Below, one piece after another: positions 26,624 through 29,614 of a stretch of 29,614 nucleotides of DNA (positions within the stretch are counted from its first letter, which is position 1; each line of letters begins with the position of its first letter). The notes under the pieces were generated by a model that saw nothing but the letters and a program-made list of their open reading frames with translations, was not told the origin of the DNA and did no database searches. The position numbers and the translations under genes were made by a program. Origin of the DNA: JBCBKZ01 sp039026975 (GTDB lineage: Bacteria > Bacteroidota > Bacteroidia > J057); contig JBCCLI010000023.1 in NCBI GenBank assembly GCA_039026975.1, forward strand, positions 1 through 29,614. Direction: 5' to 3'.

Positions 26624-29614
26624 ATGAAACGATTGTTACTTTTCGTTGCAGTGGGCATATTGTCTTTCTCTTGTCTAATGGCACAAAAGACAATATCCGG
26701 TACTGTAACAGATGCAGTGACACAGGAACCTGTTGAGGGTGCTGCTGTCCTGATTAAAGGTACTACCATAGGTGCCTACACAGATGGAGATGGGGCTTTC
26801 AGTATTCTTGCACCTGATGATGCAACTATACTGTTGGTTACTTTCGTAGGGAAAAAGTCTGTGGAAAGAGAGATAGGAAGTAACTCTACTATGAACTTCG
26901 AGCTAGCAGACGACTTCCTGGAATTAGATGAAGTAGTAGTAACAGCCTTGGGTATTCAACGTGATGAGAAAGCCTTAGGATATGCTGTACAGAAAGTAGA
27001 TGGAGACGTCATTAACCGCTCCGGTGCTACTAATCCAGTAGATGCTCTAGTAGGAAAAGCTGCTGGTGTACAGATTACTCGTTCTTCTGGTTCTGTAGGA
27101 GGTGGATCTAGAATCCTAATTCGTGGAGTGACCTCTATGATAGGAAATAACCAGCCGTTAGTAGTAATAGACGGTGTACGTGTTAATAATGAGACTCTTC
27201 TTTCTCAGGCATCTACAGCAGGTACTGCTGCTTCTAACCGCCTGATGGACCTTAACCCAGAAGATATTGAGACCATAAACGTATTGAAAGGTGCTGCTGC
27301 GACTGCACTATATGGTACTGCTGGTTCTACTGGGGTAATCTTGATCACTACTAAGAAAGGACAGAATAATAGCTTCTCAGTAGACTTTTCTACTTCTGTG
27401 AGCTTTGATAACATTACGCAGATGATTGACCTGCAGGATGAATTTGCGCAGGGTAGATTAGATGCTAATGGCGTACCATTCTACAGAGATCCCTCAACTG
27501 GTGAATCTGGTAGCTGGGGACCAAGAATGTCAGACCTGGAATTTTCTACTGATCCTAACCACCCAAATGCACCTCCAGCAAGAGCTTTTGGGCCCGATGG
27601 TAGCTATCTATATGACAATAATGGATTCTTAGTACCTGCTGGTACTGGTAATGGAGTTCCTGCTAATGTGTATGATAATGTAGATCCTTTCTACCAGACA
27701 GGTAATCAGTTTAATAACTCTTTAGCTATCTCTGGTGGAAACCAACTAGCTACTTTCCGTCTGTCTATTTCAGACTTAAGATCTACCGGTGTAGTGCCTA
27801 ATGAGGAATATGATCGTACTACCATTAAATTAGCTTCTACGCTGAATCCTATTGAAGGACTAAAAATTTCTGGTTCTTTCAATTATACTAAGTCAGACTA
27901 CATACGTGTACAGCAGGGATCTAACACATCTGGTCTTCTGCTAGGACAGCTGAGAACGCCTTCATCCTTCGATAACACTAACGGATTCTCTCCCGAGGAT
28001 GCTGTCGATCAGGTTACTGCTTACCAGTTTGCTGACTTTAGCCAAAGAAACTACCGCGGTGGTGGTGGTTATGATAACCCATACTGGATTGTAAATAATG
28101 CCTTAGGGTTTGAAGATGTAAATAGATTATTCGGTAATGTAAAGTTCGACTATACAGTGAATAACTGGGTAGGATTCGGATTGAACATAGGATATGATGT
28201 TACCACTGATATAAGAAAGCAGGAGTTCGAGATTAACTCAAGAACCAATGCTGGTGGTGCAGTAGAGCACAATGAATTCAATACGCAGCAGTATGACCTT
28301 TACCTAAACATGCTAGGTAGCGGAGACTTGACTGAGCAAATTGGGTTAAGCTATGTGTTAGGGGTGAATGCCTTCAACTTTGAAAACCACAGAACTGAAA
28401 CACGTGGTGATGGTCTTGTATTCCCTGGATTTATTGATTTGAGTAATGCTACTCAGATTTCTGGTTTTGAGGATATTACTCGTTTCCGTCAGTTAGGATT
28501 CTTTGCTTCTCTGGAATTAGACTGGAGAAATATTGTTTACCTGACAGCTACCGCAAGGCAAGACTACGATTCAAGACTGGGTAATCCATCTGATTTTGAT
28601 CTGGGTGATACTGGGTTCTTCTATCCTTCTGTATCGCTTTCATTTGCTTTCTCTGAGCTATTACCTGAGAGTTCTGTATTCTCATTTGGTAAAATCAGAC
28701 TGTCTTATGCTCAGGTAGGATCTCCTCCACCTAACGCTTACTCCACAGCTTCTGTATTCGTTTCTCCTTCTATTGGAGATGGATGGGGTGATAATATTGG
28801 CTTCCCTATCAACGGAGTATCTGGTTTTGACCAGTCCTCTCTACTAGGTAACGGAAACCTAACACCAGAGCTTTCTACTACTTATGAAGTAGGACTTGAT
28901 CTTCGTTTCTTCGAAGGAAGATTAGGATTTGATGCGACATACTACCGTACAGAAACTGAGGATGCTATCTTGAATGCTTCTCTAACACCTTCTACTGGTT
29001 ATACTAACGCGTGGTTGAACGCTGGTGAAATGACTTCACAAGGGGTAGAATTAACCCTGAATGCTGTACCATTTAGAACTAATAATTTTGAGTGGAATAC
29101 ACAGGTGAACTTCACTAAATCTGAGAGTATTGTAGACAGATTAGCGCCTGGAGTTGAGCGTCTATTCCTGGCAGGTTTCAACACTGCTGGTACATACCTG
29201 GTTGAAGGTAACCAGTACGGAGCCATCTTTGGTGGTGCATACCTACGTACAGAAGCTGGAACTGATGCTGACCAGAGTCTGAACATCCCAGGAGGAGCAG
29301 TAGTAATTAATGATGACATTAATTCTTCTGAATTTGGATACGAGGCTGTAGACCCTACACAGAGAGCTATCGGTAATCCTAACCCTGACTTTATCATCGG
29401 ATGGAATAACACTATCAGATTCCAAAACTTTACATTCAACTTCCTCATTGACTGGAGGGAAGGTGGAGACTTATGGAACGGTACTGCATGGGCGCTTTCA
29501 TTCTTTGGAAGATCACAGCTTACTGCTGAAACTCGTGTAGAAGCTCCTACACCTATAGAAGGTGTTAAGTCTGACGGTACACCTAATGATATTCCTGTTG
29601 TAAGAGACAGAAAC
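26624..29614 (+). CDS. SusC/RagA family TonB-linked receptor, C-terminally cut by the window
   Basis: The frame is open from ATG 26624 to the last base (997 codons), so the gene continues outside. It has a signal peptide (about 1-20, ending LMAQ), a carboxypeptidase-regulatory-like domain (about 22-95, TDAVTQEPVEGAAVLIKGT), LDEVVVTALGIQ, a plug domain with ILIRGVTSM, QPLVVIDGVR and EDIETINVLKGAAATALYG, and most of the beta barrel. From the lengths of related proteins, some 50-100 residues are missing at the C-terminus. It is a distant paralog of the SusC at 21010, not a recent copy. A SusD-like gene is expected directly downstream, outside the window. Frames on the opposite strand here are shadows. 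Confidence 0.93.
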   Translation, partial: MKRLLLFVAVGILSFSCLMAQKTISGTVTDAVTQEPVEGAAVLIKGTTIGAYTDGDGAFSILAPDDATILLVTFVGKKSVEREIGSNSTMNFELADDFLELDEVVVTALGIQRDEKALGYAVQKVDGDVINRSGATNPVDALVGKAAGVQITRSSGSVGGGSRILIRGVTSMIGNNQPLVVIDGVRVNNETLLSQASTAGTAASNRLMDLNPEDIETINVLKGAAATALYGTAGSTGVILITTKKGQNNSFSVDFSTSVSFDNITQMIDLQDEFAQGRLDANGVPFYRDPSTGESGSWGPRMSDLEFSTDPNHPNAPPARAFGPDGSYLYDNNGFLVPAGTGNGVPANVYDNVDPFYQTGNQFNNSLAISGGNQLATFRLSISDLRSTGVVPNEEYDRTTIKLASTLNPIEGLKISGSFNYTKSDYIRVQQGSNTSGLLLGQLRTPSSFDNTNGFSPEDAVDQVTAYQFADFSQRNYRGGGGYDNPYWIVNNALGFEDVNRLFGNVKFDYTVNNWVGFGLNIGYDVTTDIRKQEFEINSRTNAGGAVEHNEFNTQQYDLYLNMLGSGDLTEQIGLSYVLGVNAFNFENHRTETRGDGLVFPGFIDLSNATQISGFEDITRFRQLGFFASLELDWRNIVYLTATARQDYDSRLGNPSDFDLGDTGFFYPSVSLSFAFSELLPESSVFSFGKIRLSYAQVGSPPPNAYSTASVFVSPSIGDGWGDNIGFPINGVSGFDQSSLLGNGNLTPELSTTYEVGLDLRFFEGRLGFDATYYRTETEDAILNASLTPSTGYTNAWLNAGEMTSQGVELTLNAVPFRTNNFEWNTQVNFTKSESIVDRLAPGVERLFLAGFNTAGTYLVEGNQYGAIFGGAYLRTEAGTDADQSLNIPGGAVVINDDINSSEFGYEAVDPTQRAIGNPNPDFIIGWNNTIRFQNFTFNFLIDWREGGDLWNGTAWALSFFGRSQLTAETRVEAPTPIEGVKSDGTPNDIPVVRDRN

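Noticed and set aside
1..29614. tRNA, rRNA, CRISPR arrays and prophage genes
   Set aside because: None seen by eye: no cloverleaf-like T-loop/acceptor pattern, no regularly spaced repeats, no phage structural or integrase-like proteins.

Overview
The window reads as a chromosomal segment of a Bacteroidota bacterium, most likely a Cytophagales-type environmental or marine member. The basis is two SusC/RagA-type TonB-linked receptors, a SusD/RagB lipoprotein, a giant secreted protein ending in a type IX secretion system (T9SS) C-terminal sorting domain, a T9SS plug-type (DUF5103) lipoprotein, and a moderate AT bias. No rRNA, tRNA, CRISPR array or intact insertion sequence is visible. The exact genus cannot be told from the sequence.

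Layout. Positions 1-995 hold three consecutive small genes for one-helix, coiled-coil, PspB-like proteins; the first is cut by the window edge, and the first two share a nearly identical 132-nt 3' end. Positions 996-2191 are a gene-poor, stop-rich tract. Positions 2192-8425 encode a 2077-residue modular exoprotein with two complete subtilisin-type (S8) proteases in one chain and a T9SS sorting domain. Two facing terminators follow, then a leftward DUF4349 lipoprotein gene, and divergently a DUF5103 T9SS plug lipoprotein. A 56-codon membrane miniprotein gene (minus strand, 10951-11121) has an elaborate repeat array upstream. Next come a leftward PIG3-like quinone oxidoreductase and a rightward CPA-type cation/proton antiporter. 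The antiporter overlaps by 18 nt, tail to tail, with a leftward two-gene operon: a 966-residue coiled-coil AAA-like ATPase whose Walker A lysine is replaced, followed 4 nt later by a small MscS-type channel. Rightward again, 17464-20658 is a probable operon of an exported 11-repeat MORN protein, a GNAT acetyltransferase and an AmpG-like MFS transporter. The right end holds a SusC/SusD pair (21010-25751), a hairpin terminator, an 872-nt spacer with a possible gene relic, and a second SusC gene that runs off the end of the window.

How the genes may work together. The protease is a predicted T9SS cargo and the DUF5103 protein a predicted T9SS component; one gene, in the opposite orientation, separates them. 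The SusC/D genes handle outer-membrane uptake, and no glycan-degrading enzymes are visible with them. The ATPase-MscS pair and the adjoining antiporter suggest an ion or turgor-related membrane module, which is inference. The ATPase-MscS operon and the double-protease exoprotein are the most interesting items.
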